Below, in pieces: positions 1 through 6,880 of a DNA stretch of 7,656 nucleotides. Location: contig JALGWA010000048.1 in the NCBI GenBank assembly GCA_025774425.1, positions 1 through 7,656 on the forward strand, written 5' to 3'. Position 1 is the stretch's first letter, and the number at the start of each line of letters is the position of its first letter. A model generated the notes under the pieces. That model did not search any database, had not been told where the DNA came from, and saw nothing but the letters and a program-made list of their open reading frames with translations. Both the position numbers and the translations under genes were made by a program. The stretch is from a bacterium (GTDB taxonomy: Bacteria > Arandabacterota > Arandabacteria > Arandabacterales > JALGWA01).

Positions 1-468
1 GATCTTGCGCATCAGCTCCTGGGCCAGAGGGAAGTTCATTATGACGCCGACACTGCCTGTGATCGTGCCCGGACTCGCGATTATGGAGTCCGCCCCGCAG
101 GCGACGTAGTAGCCGCCGCTCGCCGCTATTCCGCCCATGGATGCGACCACGGGGATCTTGCCGCGGACGTTTCTCAGGGCCTCGTAGATCTCCTGGGAAG
201 CCGCGACGCCGCCGCCCGGGCTCTCGATTCTGACGACAAGAGCCTTTATGCTGGAATCGTCCGCGAATTCCGTGATCTCCTCCACGTACCTGGTCGGCTC
301 GACTATCGTGCCCGTGATCTCGATGAGCCCGATCTTCTTGCCCAGCGCGAACGCCCGGGCGCCGCCCGCAGGCATGAGACCGCCCGCCGTCAGAACGATG
401 AAGAAAGCTATGGAAGCCGCGATGAAGGCGATTCCGACGAACAAGATGATCCAGGATACTGTCTTCAA
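1..468 (-). CDS. sppA: Signal peptide peptidase SppA, S49 family (partial, C-terminus beyond left edge)
   Basis: This reading frame is open to the left edge, so only the first 156 residues are visible. Residues about 5-30 form a hydrophobic N-terminal membrane anchor. The S49 protease core follows: a beta strand with IGLIEITGTIV (about 46-56), the VRIESPGGG motif (about 79-87), and IPVVASMGGIAASGGYYVACG (about 106-126). By comparison with Bacillus SppA, Ser117 in AASGGYY is the predicted nucleophile. The family's catalytic lysine lies roughly 50 residues further on and would fall outside the window, so its absence here means nothing. Known role: the enzyme cleaves leftover signal peptides and other peptides at the membrane. 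I chose the TTG start at 466-468 because a strong Shine-Dalgarno GAGGTG sits 5 nt upstream and the membrane segment starts right after it. An in-frame ATG at 502-504 would add 12 residues and overlap dapB, but has less support. The gene follows dapB by 4 bp and is probably co-transcribed. It looks like the compact (about 36 kDa) SppA type. Confidence 0.9.
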   Translation of the reverse strand, partial: MKTVSWIILFVGIAFIAASIAFFIVLTAGGLMPAGGARAFALGKKIGLIEITGTIVEPTRYVEEITEFADDSSIKALVVRIESPGGGVAASQEIYEALRNVRGKIPVVASMGGIAASGGYYVACGADSIIASPGTITGSVGVIMNFPLAQELMRKI

Positions 469-472
469 CGTT

Positions 473-1285
473 TCACCTCTCCTGAGATTCGAGGCCGAGA
501 ACATCGAGCATCGAGTACAGGCCGGGCTTCGCCTCGGCGGCGAACCGGGCGGCCCTCAGGGCGCCGGCGGCGAAGCACCGCCGGGCCAAGGCCGCGTGCT
601 CGATTCTCAGAACCTCCCCTTCGAGCGAGAAGGCGACGCTGTGCTCTCCCGTGACGCCGCCCATTCTGACGGAATGAATGAACACCTCATCGCCCCTCTG
701 CTGCGTTCCCTTGCTGCGCCCCACACGCACCGGCCTTCCCGTCGCTCTGCCGATGCGGTCGGCGATTTCCAGGGCCGTTCCGCTGGGCACATCTCTCTTT
801 CCGCGGTGATGCGCCTCGACTATCTCGATGTCGGCCGCCTCGCCCGCGAGGCCGGCGACGAGCCCCGAGAGCGCGAACAGGATGTTGACGCCGACCGACA
901 TGTTGGGCGCGCTGACTACGGCGGTCCTCCCGGCGAGCGGTGTGAGCCTCGCCGTCTTGTTCTCTATTCCCGTCGTACCGGTGACCAGCGGCCGCGGCGC
1001 CTCAGCCAGCGCCGCCAGCAGCGCCTCGAAACCGGCCGGCAGCGAGAAGTCCACGACGACATCCGCCGGTTCGACAGCCGCATGGGCGTCGGCGGTGAGG
1101 AGAACATGTCCGCCGGACCAGCCCGTCGCCGCCGCATAGTCGGCGGTCGCCGCGACGGCCGCACGGGCCTCTAGCACGGAGACGACGTTGAATCCCGGGT
1201 CCTCCCCGGCGAGCAGGGCCACCTCGCGGCCCATGCGCCCCAGGCCCCCGACTATGCACAGGTCAAGCACATCGCCCTCCGGCAT
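473..1285 (-). CDS. dapB: 4-hydroxy-tetrahydrodipicolinate reductase DapB
   Basis: This complete 270-residue protein has the usual length for DapB. It reduces the DapA product with NAD(P)H to tetrahydrodipicolinate, in the cytoplasm, on the lysine/meso-diaminopimelate route. The N-terminal Rossmann fold carries the dinucleotide loop VGGLGRMG (residues 12-19; more often GAxGRMG). DFSLP (79-83), GTTG (103-106) and APNMSVGVN (126-134) are typical active-site loops. The signature EAHHRGKRDVPSGTA spans 157-171, with His159, His160 and Lys163 matching the E. coli catalytic/substrate-binding residues. GEHSVAF (213-219) is the C-terminal family motif. The ATG start is supported by GGAGGG 8 nt upstream, inside the end of dapA. 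The gap to dapA is 5 bp and to sppA 4 bp. No frameshift or missing key residue is seen. The assignment is secure. Confidence 0.97.
   Translation of the reverse strand: MPEGDVLDLCIVGGLGRMGREVALLAGEDPGFNVVSVLEARAAVAATADYAAATGWSGGHVLLTADAHAAVEPADVVVDFSLPAGFEALLAALAEAPRPLVTGTTGIENKTARLTPLAGRTAVVSAPNMSVGVNILFALSGLVAGLAGEAADIEIVEAHHRGKRDVPSGTALEIADRIGRATGRPVRVGRSKGTQQRGDEVFIHSVRMGGVTGEHSVAFSLEGEVLRIEHAALARRCFAAGALRAARFAAEAKPGLYSMLDVLGLESQER
474..479 (-). promoter_or_regulatory. Ribosome binding site of sppA
   Basis: On the minus strand GAGGTG precedes the proposed TTG start by 5 nt. Its TG forms the first two bases of nothing functional in sppA but overlaps the dapB TGA stop (473-475), so dapB termination and sppA initiation are probably coupled. 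This site decides the unusual TTG start over the upstream ATG. Confidence 0.7.
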
Positions 1286-1290
1286 ATCGT

Positions 1291-2169
1291 CTACCCTCCG
1301 CCGAAGCCCAGTCCGCCCAGCACCGCGCGGACCTCGCTCTCGCTTTCGCCCGATATGGGCACGAGGGGAAGCCTGAGCTCGCCGCTCCCCGCACCCATCA
1401 TCCTGAGAGCGGCCTTGACTGGAGCCGGGTTGGTCTCGATGAAAAGCACGTGGAAAAGCGGCAGCAGACGGAGATGAATCCGCCTGGCCTCTTCCACGTC
1501 GCCCGCGAGAAAAGACGTGACCATGTCGGCAACGTCGCCCGGCGCGACATTCCCCGCGACCGAGACGACGCCGCGCGCGCCCACCGCCATCATGGGGAGC
1601 GTCAGCGAGTCGTCACCGGAGAGGACGGTGATCTTCGTCGATCTCACTATCCTCGAGACCTGGTCCACCGAACCGCTCGCCTCCTTGACCGCGACGATAT
1701 TATCGACGGCCGCGAGCTCGTGAACCGTTTCGGGCAGCATGTTGACGCCCGTCCTGCCCGGGACATTATAGAGGACTATCGGTATGTCGACGCTGCGGGC
1801 GACCGTCTCGTAGTGCTTGATGAGCCCGGCCTGGGTCGGCTTGTTGTAGTAGGGCGTGATCAGCATGGCGCCGTCGACTCCGAGGTCGGCCGCCATCCGC
1901 GTCAGCTCGACGGACGTAGCGGTCGCATTCGTACCCGTGCCGGCGACGACCTTGACCGACTCGTTCCCGCCGCGCGCATCGAGCACCGCTCTTATCACTT
2001 CGGCCCGCTCCTCGACCGACAGGGTGGCCGCCTCGCCCGTGCAGCCCGCCGGAACGAGACCGTCGACGCCCCCCGCGATCAATCTCTCCGCAAGCGACCG
2101 GACGCCCTCAAGGTCGACACGCCCGTCCTTGAACTCCGTGACCATCGCGACATATGTGCCTTCAAACAT
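1291..2169 (-). CDS. dapA: 4-hydroxy-tetrahydrodipicolinate synthase DapA
   Basis: This complete 292-residue class I aldolase (TIM barrel) condenses pyruvate with aspartate semialdehyde, the first committed step of lysine/diaminopimelate synthesis. Lys162 in VAVKEASG is the Schiff-base lysine (E. coli Lys161). Tyr134 in LYNVPGRTG and Tyr108 in TPYYNKP match the E. coli triad tyrosines 133 and 107. Arg139 matches Arg138, which binds the substrate carboxylate. GAMLITPYYNKPTQ and SGDDSLTLP are further family motifs, and the length matches the family. The odd point is the loop at 42-46, which reads GCTGE instead of GTTGE, placing Cys43 where E. coli has the triad Thr44. The ATG start has GAGGAG 9 nt upstream, within the dapF end. 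It lies 6 bp after dapF and 5 bp before dapB. Other aldolases of the family (N-acetylneuraminate lyase, ketodeoxygluconate aldolases) are less likely given the NVPGRTG motif and the dap neighbours. Confidence 0.95.
   Translation of the reverse strand: MFEGTYVAMVTEFKDGRVDLEGVRSLAERLIAGGVDGLVPAGCTGEAATLSVEERAEVIRAVLDARGGNESVKVVAGTGTNATATSVELTRMAADLGVDGAMLITPYYNKPTQAGLIKHYETVARSVDIPIVLYNVPGRTGVNMLPETVHELAAVDNIVAVKEASGSVDQVSRIVRSTKITVLSGDDSLTLPMMAVGARGVVSVAGNVAPGDVADMVTSFLAGDVEEARRIHLRLLPLFHVLFIETNPAPVKAALRMMGAGSGELRLPLVPISGESESEVRAVLGGLGFGGG
1294..1299 (-). promoter_or_regulatory. Ribosome binding site of dapB, inside dapA
   Basis: GGAGGG on the minus strand lies 8 nt before the dapB ATG and is embedded in the last codons of dapA (its glycine-rich end), directly before the dapA TAG. 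This supports the chosen dapB start and suggests translational coupling. Confidence 0.65.
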
Positions 2170-2175
2170 GAGTAC

Positions 2176-2979
2176 TCACTCCTCGAGATCGATACTCCCT
2201 TCGAACACGATGTCCGCCGGGCCCGTCAGATACGCCCACCCCTCCTCCTCCGCGCGTGGAAGGTCCACCCGGAGGAGGTCGCCGGACGCGACGCGGAACA
2301 CCGACGTGCTGCCGGCCATGTTCTTGGACCTCAAGACGAGCGCCGACGCCACGCAGCCGCTGCCGCACGCCGGCGTCTCCTTCTCGACGCCGCGCTCGTA
2401 CGTCCTGATGACGAAACGCCCGCGCCCGTCCGCGCCGACGAAATCGGCGTTGGCTCCCGCCGGCGCGAAGCGCGGGTGCATCCTTATCCTGCGGCCGAGG
2501 TCCTCGACATCGACCGCGCTCACGTCCTCCCTGATCAGCACTGCATGCGGCACACCGGCCTCGGCCACGGTGACGAGCCTGTCGGCGCCGCCCACGTCGA
2601 GCATGATCTCGCCGACCAGCCTGGGCGGGTCCATGCTGACGCGCACGCCGTCGGAGGCGACCTCACCCAGATGCCTTCCCGACCTCGAGGCGAACTCCAC
2701 CCGACCGCTGCATATGCCCTTGTCGATACAGTAGAGCACGAAGCACCTGGCCCCGTTCCCGCAGAAGTCCGCCTCCGATCCGTCGCTGTTGTAGTAATGC
2801 ATGAAGAGCGTATCCCCGGAATCGTCGACGATGATGAGGCCGTCGGCGCCCACCGACCTCCTGCGCTCGCAGAGCCTCCTCGCGACATCTGGAGCGCTTC
2901 GCCTGAGGCCCGCATAGGGCGGCCCGAGCACAACGAAGTCATTGGCCGCGCCCGTCATCTTCGTGAACGTCACCTTCAT
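2176..2979 (-). CDS. dapF: Diaminopimelate epimerase DapF
   Basis: This complete 267-residue protein converts LL- to meso-diaminopimelate, giving the precursor of lysine and of the peptidoglycan cross-link. The two catalytic cysteines are both present: Cys73 in DFCGNGARC (71-79) and Cys205 in ETPACGSGC (201-209). Other family motifs are KMTGAANDF (7-15; usually GxGNDF, Asn13 kept), RSVGADGLI (41-49), Asn64, GVPHAV (142-147), Asn177 and YERG (194-197). Between ERG and ET there are three residues (VEK) rather than the two of E. coli-like enzymes, a spacing I associate with Bacteroidetes-like sequences. The frame is open further upstream to 3045, but homology begins at the ATG at 2977-2979, just after the stop of the lipoprotein gene (7 bp gap). 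The Shine-Dalgarno is weak: GAAGAAGG is too close to the ATG and GGGAAG lies further up. Translation may rely on coupling to the upstream gene. Confidence 0.96.
   Translation of the reverse strand: MKVTFTKMTGAANDFVVLGPPYAGLRRSAPDVARRLCERRRSVGADGLIIVDDSGDTLFMHYYNSDGSEADFCGNGARCFVLYCIDKGICSGRVEFASRSGRHLGEVASDGVRVSMDPPRLVGEIMLDVGGADRLVTVAEAGVPHAVLIREDVSAVDVEDLGRRIRMHPRFAPAGANADFVGADGRGRFVIRTYERGVEKETPACGSGCVASALVLRSKNMAGSTSVFRVASGDLLRVDLPRAEEEGWAYLTGPADIVFEGSIDLEE
2179..2184 (-). promoter_or_regulatory. Ribosome binding site of dapA, inside dapF
   Basis: GAGGAG on the minus strand lies 9 nt before the dapA ATG, immediately before the dapF TGA (2176-2178). It fixes the dapA start and implies coupled translation of dapF and dapA. 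Confidence 0.65.
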
Positions 2980-2986
2980 GCCTTCT

Positions 2987-4021
2987 TCACTTCCCGTCGC
3001 CGGCCGCCGGCGGGCCGACAACCGCCTCCCGGCAGGGCAGGACATCCAGCGGCCGCCCGACCTCGTAAAACAGGGAATCGCCCTCGCCGATCACGAGATT
3101 CGAGTCGACGTCGGCATAGAAACCGACCCGATAGGCGCCCGGCTCGACGCATGCAATCGTGAAGCCGCCCGCCGCATCGCACATCGCCGTATAGGCGAGT
3201 GCCGTGTCGGCGAGCGACCTCGCCTGCACTCCCACCCCAGGGTAGAGCGAAAGCGTCAGGCTGTCCACCCTTCCTTTCACGGCGCCGCAGAGTGTCTCAC
3301 CGCACAGCAGGATGTCCACGCCGGCCCGCTCGGCCCCGCCCTCGAAATCCACCCTGCCTCCGAAGCAACCGACCATCTCCTCCCCATCGTACTCCGCGTT
3401 GGCGTTCTTGTCCATGAACGCCAGAACCCAGTAAGTCTTGGAAGTATCGACGAACGGCACCTCGTAGAGGCCGCCGTCGCCGGTCAACGTAAGGTAGACG
3501 GGCGTTTCGGCGGGAAAGTCCTTCCCTATCGCCAGAGTGTCGGCGTCGAGGACCACCACCGCGGCGTCGTCGACATCGAGGTTCTTCCAGGCGACCCTGC
3601 CGGAAATCCGCCCGGCGTCCAGGGTCAACCCCGTCGAGAATCCGCTGACGAAAGTCGACTTCATCGTCAGGCCGTGGGCATCCGCGGCCTTGTTGGTGAC
3701 CGAGATGAGATAGGTCGTGCCGGGCAGCAGGCTGTCCTGCGGCACCAGAACATAGGTGTCGCCGTCCCACGAGCGTTCCCTCCACCCGCAGGGCGGGCTG
3801 ACGACCACCCCCGTCTCGACGGTGCGCTTCTTCATGCGCTCGCTGAAGGTGATACGGAAATCGGCGTCGAGGGGTACCTCCGTGGAACCGCTCTGCGGCG
3901 ACACCGACTCGACATAGGGCGCGATCTGGTCGGGAGGGCCTCCCGAGGGCATACCGCGCTTGGCGCATGTCAGGGCGAGAACACCCGAACCCAGGATGAC
4001 GAACGTCAGGAACCTTCTCAT
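2987..4021 (-). CDS. Probable lipoprotein with N-terminal Ig-like (Big_5/SbsA-like) domain
   Basis: This is a 344-residue exported protein of unknown function. Residues 1-19 look like a lipoprotein signal peptide: two arginines, a hydrophobic core, then ALTC with Cys19 as the lipidation site. Thr at -1 is less usual than Gly/Ala/Ser. A short KRGMPSGGPP linker follows. Residues about 33-130 resemble a Big_5/SbsA Ig-like domain (P-x-SG--EVPLDADFRITFSERM near 42-63, then YVLVPQDSLLPGTTYLISV near 90-108). Residues 138-218 and 246-322 look like two related beta-sandwich, carboxypeptidase-regulatory-like units, each with GRV near the start and an Asp/Asn-rich loop (DKNANAEYD at 204-212, DVDSNLVIGEGD at 304-315). 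A conserved lipoprotein family in the Bacteroidetes/FCB group has the same beginning. The ATG overlaps the argF stop (ATGA), implying coupling. The frame extends upstream to 4264 through argF, but the signal peptide fixes the start. A cell-envelope or surface binding role is inference only. Confidence 0.8.
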   Translation of the reverse strand: MRRFLTFVILGSGVLALTCAKRGMPSGGPPDQIAPYVESVSPQSGSTEVPLDADFRITFSERMKKRTVETGVVVSPPCGWRERSWDGDTYVLVPQDSLLPGTTYLISVTNKAADAHGLTMKSTFVSGFSTGLTLDAGRISGRVAWKNLDVDDAAVVVLDADTLAIGKDFPAETPVYLTLTGDGGLYEVPFVDTSKTYWVLAFMDKNANAEYDGEEMVGCFGGRVDFEGGAERAGVDILLCGETLCGAVKGRVDSLTLSLYPGVGVQARSLADTALAYTAMCDAAGGFTIACVEPGAYRVGFYADVDSNLVIGEGDSLFYEVGRPLDVLPCREAVVGPPAAGDGK

Positions 4022-4935
4022 TTCAGGAGCAGCTCGAGAATGACGGCCCGTTGCATGTGCATCCGGTTCTCGGCCTCGTCGTAGACCACCGACTGCGGCC
4101 CGTCCATGACCTCGTCGGTTATCTCCTCGCCCCGGTGCGCCGGGAGGCAGTGCATCACGATCGCGTCCGGCCGCGCTGCGCGCAGAAGGTCGGCGTTGAC
4201 CTGGAGCGGCCGCATCTCGTTCCTGCGTTTCTCGGCCTCGCCCTCCTGCCCCATGCTCGTCCACACGTCCGTATACACGACGTCCGCGTCCTTCACGGCC
4301 TCCGCCGGATCATAGACTATCTCGACCTTGGCGCCGTCCTTCTTCGCCCGCGACAGCACCGCCTCGTCGGGTTCATAGCCCCTGACCGTCGCGAGCACGA
4401 ACTCGAAGTCGATCTTCGCCGCGGCGTTGATCCAGGAGTTGGCGACGTTGTTGCCGTCGCCGAGGAACACGACCTTGAGTCCCTCGATCCTCCCCTTGTG
4501 CTCGATGACCGTCATCATGTCGCCCATCACCTGGCAGGGATGGTACATGTCCGTAAGCCCGTTGATCACGGGAACGCCGGCGAACTTCGCCAGCTCTTCG
4601 GCCTCGGCCTGGTCGAACGTTCTTATCATCATTATGTCGACGAAGCGTGAGACGACACGCGAGACATCGCAGACGGCTTCTCTCCTGCCGAGCTTGATCT
4701 CTTCGTCGGAGACGTAGAATGCGTAGCCGCCTGCGCCGACCATGGCCATCTCGAAGCTCATCCTCGTCCGCAGGCTCGGCTTCCTGAAGATCATGGCCAT
4801 CGACTTGCCGGCGAGAAGCCCGGGGAGCTCACCGGCCACGGCCTTCTTCTTGGTTTCGACGGCGTATTCGAGGAGGTGCATGACATCGGCGCCGTCGAGG
4901 TCGTATATGCTCATGAAGTGTCTGCGATCCCACAT
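4018..4935 (-). CDS. argF: Ornithine carbamoyltransferase ArgF
   Basis: This complete 305-residue enzyme makes citrulline from ornithine and carbamoyl phosphate in arginine biosynthesis. The carbamoyl-phosphate loop is FRKPSLRTRMSFE (50-62; a common variant of the STRTR motif). Arg105 (MIRTF) and HPCQ (132-135) complete that site. The ornithine half has GDGNNVANSW (159-168), DVWTSMG (223-229) and HCLPAHRGEEI (262-272) with the family's active-site Cys263, then RMHMQRA near 291-297. Length and motif order are those of an anabolic OTCase. Acetylornithine or succinylornithine carbamoyltransferases are relatives, but the DxWxSMG and HCLPAHR motifs favour ornithine. The start ATG has GGGAG 5 nt upstream; a second Met at residue 8 is possible but less supported. 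It lies 26 bp after hslU and overlaps the lipoprotein gene by 4 bp. No other arginine gene is in the window. Confidence 0.94.
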   Translation of the reverse strand: MWDRRHFMSIYDLDGADVMHLLEYAVETKKKAVAGELPGLLAGKSMAMIFRKPSLRTRMSFEMAMVGAGGYAFYVSDEEIKLGRREAVCDVSRVVSRFVDIMMIRTFDQAEAEELAKFAGVPVINGLTDMYHPCQVMGDMMTVIEHKGRIEGLKVVFLGDGNNVANSWINAAAKIDFEFVLATVRGYEPDEAVLSRAKKDGAKVEIVYDPAEAVKDADVVYTDVWTSMGQEGEAEKRRNEMRPLQVNADLLRAARPDAIVMHCLPAHRGEEITDEVMDGPQSVVYDEAENRMHMQRAVILELLLK

Positions 4936-4961
4936 GGCGACTCCCTTCCCGTCGTGTCCGT

Positions 4962-6293
4962 CTATAGAATGTAGCGCGCCAGGTCCACGTCTTCGACGAT
5001 TCCGCTCAGCTTGTCGCGGACGTCGGCCCCGGTGATCCTGATTCGCTTCCTTTTCATGTTGGGAACGTCGAAGAGGATGTCCTCCAGCAGCGTCGTCACG
5101 ACCGTGTGAAGCCTGCGCGCCCCGATGTTCTCCGCCGTCTCATTGACCTTTGAAGCGATCCGGGCGATCTCCTCTATGGCGTCCTCCGTGAAGACCACCG
5201 AGACCCCCTCCGTCCTGAGCAGCGCCTTGTACTGCTTGATCAGCGCGTTCCTGGGCTCGACCAGTATGCGCACGAAGTCCTCGGCGCTCAAGCTGTCGAG
5301 CTCGACCCGTATGGGAAACCTCCCCTGCAGCTCGGGGATGAGGTCAGACGGCTTGGACGAATGGAAGGCGCCGGCGGCTATGAACAGGATGTGGTCGGTC
5401 CTCACCATTCCGTACTTCGTGGGCACGCTCGAGCCCTCGACGATGGGCAGGAGATCCCTCTGCACCCCCTCGCGGGAAACATCGGGCCCCATCGGAGACT
5501 TCGGGCCGGCGATCTTGTCGATCTCGTCTATGAAGATGATGCCCGAGTTCTCCACGCGCTCGACGGCCTCCGCCACCACCTTGTCCATGTCGATCAGCTT
5601 CTGCGCTTCCTCCTCCGCGAGAATCCCACGCGCCTCGGCAACGGTCACCTTGCGGCGCTTCCTCCTTCCGGGCAGCATTCCGCCGAACATCTCCTGCAGG
5701 TTTATGTCCATCTCCTCGACGCCGCCGGGTGTGAAGATCTCTATCATGGGGAGAGCGCGGGAGGAAACCTCGACCTCTATCTTCCTGTCCTCGAGCTCAC
5801 CCCTTCGGAGCTTCTCCCTGAGCTTGTCCCGCGTCGTCATCTGGCCTTCCTCTGCCTCCGGCCTGGGCGCCGGCAGCAGCAGGTCGAGGATGCGCTCTTC
5901 CGCGTTTGCAGCCGCCGCCTTCTCGACCTCGGCGGACTTCTCGGCCCTGACCATGCTGACCGCGAGCTCCGTCAGGTCACGGATCATGGATTCGACGTCA
6001 CGGCCGACATAGCCGACCTCCGTGAACTTGGAGGCCTCGACCTTCATGAAAGGCGCACGGGCGAGCTTGGCGAGCCTCCTCGCAATCTCGGTCTTGCCGA
6101 CTCCCGTCGGCCCGATCATGATGATGTTGTTGGGCATGATCTCTTCCCTGAGATCGCCCTCTATCCGCTGTCGCCTCCAGCGGTTCCTCAGTGCGATCGC
6201 CACACATTTCTTGGCCTTGTGCTGGCCGATCACGTACTTGTCCAGCTCGCTCACTATCGCCCTGGGAGTCAGCTCTCCCGCTTTCCGCTTCAT
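4962..6293 (-). CDS. hslU: HslU (ClpY), AAA+ unfoldase of the HslVU protease
   Basis: This complete 443-residue ATPase unfolds proteins and threads them into HslV in the cytoplasm. The N-terminus ([16 protein letters not shown], 9-24) is typical. Walker A is GPTGVGKT (61-68), the pore-loop motif is GYVGRDVES (94-102), and Walker B is IIFIDEID (252-259). Sensor 1 is near ILFIAAGAF (302-310), the arginine finger region is [10 protein letters not shown] (321-330, Arg325), and sensor 2 is GARRL (391-395). Between about 110 and 243 lies the HslU-specific I domain, rich in charged residues. The C-terminal ARYIL tail is the element that inserts between HslV subunits and activates the peptidase, and it is intact. 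The ATG directly follows the hslV TAG with no gap. The upstream Shine-Dalgarno is weak (GAGG about 11 nt away), so coupling to hslV, which fits the fixed stoichiometry, seems likely. ClpX is excluded by the absence of a zinc-binding domain and by the I domain. Confidence 0.98.
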   Translation of the reverse strand: MKRKAGELTPRAIVSELDKYVIGQHKAKKCVAIALRNRWRRQRIEGDLREEIMPNNIIMIGPTGVGKTEIARRLAKLARAPFMKVEASKFTEVGYVGRDVESMIRDLTELAVSMVRAEKSAEVEKAAAANAEERILDLLLPAPRPEAEEGQMTTRDKLREKLRRGELEDRKIEVEVSSRALPMIEIFTPGGVEEMDINLQEMFGGMLPGRRKRRKVTVAEARGILAEEEAQKLIDMDKVVAEAVERVENSGIIFIDEIDKIAGPKSPMGPDVSREGVQRDLLPIVEGSSVPTKYGMVRTDHILFIAAGAFHSSKPSDLIPELQGRFPIRVELDSLSAEDFVRILVEPRNALIKQYKALLRTEGVSVVFTEDAIEEIARIASKVNETAENIGARRLHTVVTTLLEDILFDVPNMKRKRIRITGADVRDKLSGIVEDVDLARYIL

Positions 6294-6851
6294 CTACTCG
6301 AGAACCTCGACTGTGATCTCGTTATTGGTGTAGACACAGATGCCGGACGCGATGTCCAAGCACTCCCTGACGATCTCCGGCGCACCGAGAGCGGAGTGCT
6401 TGACGAGCGCCCGGGCCGCCGCCAGGGCGTATGCGCCGCCCGACCCGAGGGCGACTATGCCGTCGTCGGGCTCTATGACCTCGCCCGAGCCGGCGACGAT
6501 GAGCGAGTGCTCGCTGTCCATCACCGCCAGAAGGGCCTCCAATCTCCTCAGTATCTTATCGGTTCTCCACTCTTTTGCAAGTTCGACGGCGGCGCGCGCC
6601 AGGTTGCCCTTGTACTCGTCTATCTTCGCCTCGAACTTCTCGAACAGCGTGAGGGCGTCGGCCGAAGTGCCCGCGAACCCGGCGAGTATCTTGCCGTCAT
6701 GTATCCGCCTCACTTTCCGGGCCTTCTTCTTCATCACGGTCTCTCCGAAACTCACCTGGCCGTCCCCTCCCATCGCCACCCTGCCGTCCCGCCGTACGCC
6801 GATTATGGTCGTCCCCCTGATGACGCCCGAGGCGCCGGTCTGTTCGCTCAT
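6294..6851 (-). CDS. hslV: HslV (ClpQ), peptidase subunit of the HslVU protease
   Basis: This complete 185-residue N-terminal-nucleophile peptidase forms the two-ring chamber capped by HslU. The predicted nucleophile is Thr14 in [12 protein letters not shown], exposed after removal of a 13-residue propeptide (E. coli has only a Met to remove). With that offset the E. coli active-site residues match: Asp30 (Asp17), Lys46 (Lys33) and Ser137 (Ser124). Further motifs are GGDGQVSFG (28-36), [15 protein letters not shown] (57-71), ELAKEWRTD (90-98) and LGSGGAYA (135-142). The start at 6849-6851 is chosen for GAGGTG 6 nt upstream. An in-frame ATG at 6882-6884 overlaps the xerC stop as ATGA and would add 11 residues, with poor ribosome-site spacing. 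The frame remains open up to 7088 but this is inside xerC. The stop abuts the hslU start. Confidence in function is very high, in the start moderate. Confidence 0.97.
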   Translation of the reverse strand: MSEQTGASGVIRGTTIIGVRRDGRVAMGGDGQVSFGETVMKKKARKVRRIHDGKILAGFAGTSADALTLFEKFEAKIDEYKGNLARAAVELAKEWRTDKILRRLEALLAVMDSEHSLIVAGSGEVIEPDDGIVALGSGGAYALAAARALVKHSALGAPEIVRECLDIASGICVYTNNEITVEVLE

Positions 6852-6857
6852 CCTTCT

Positions 6858-6863
6858 CACCTC
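6858..6863 (-). promoter_or_regulatory. Ribosome binding site of hslV
   Basis: GAGGTG on the minus strand lies 6 nt before the ATG at 6849-6851, within the 29 bp gap after xerC. It favours this start over the ATG at 6882-6884 that overlaps the xerC stop codon. Confidence 0.65.
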
Positions 6864-6880
6864 GTCTTCCTGAGTTCCGA

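Noticed and set aside
1..468. SppA as a broken gene lacking its catalytic lysine
   Set aside because: The frame is intact and simply runs off the window edge before the position where the lysine is expected.
248..1174. Plus-strand reading frame of 308 codons opposite sppA and dapB
   Set aside because: It crosses two well-supported minus-strand genes and its product has no recognisable domain.
2980..2986. Possible lysine riboswitch upstream of the dap genes
   Set aside because: There are only 7 bases between the lipoprotein stop and dapF, so no leader exists at this place. Any such control would have to lie at the operon start, outside the window.
2977..3045. Longer N-terminus of dapF starting at 3045
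   Set aside because: The extra 22 residues overlap the lipoprotein gene's end, are Arg/Gly-rich and precede the normal family start MKVTFTKMTG.
1450..3162. Long plus-strand reading frame of 570 codons opposite dapA and dapF
   Set aside because: It is antisense to two genes with complete catalytic motifs. The translation is Arg/His/Asp-rich with no recognisable domain, and such open antisense frames are common in GC-rich DNA.
2942..4084. Plus-strand reading frame of 380 codons opposite the lipoprotein gene
   Set aside because: The lipoprotein frame has a signal peptide, family-like N-terminus and operon spacing. The plus frame shows none of these and runs against all neighbours.
4022..4264. 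Longer N-terminus of the lipoprotein gene starting at 4264
   Set aside because: The extension runs through the argF C-terminus and would bury the signal peptide; the ATG at 4019-4021 fits the ATGA overlap.
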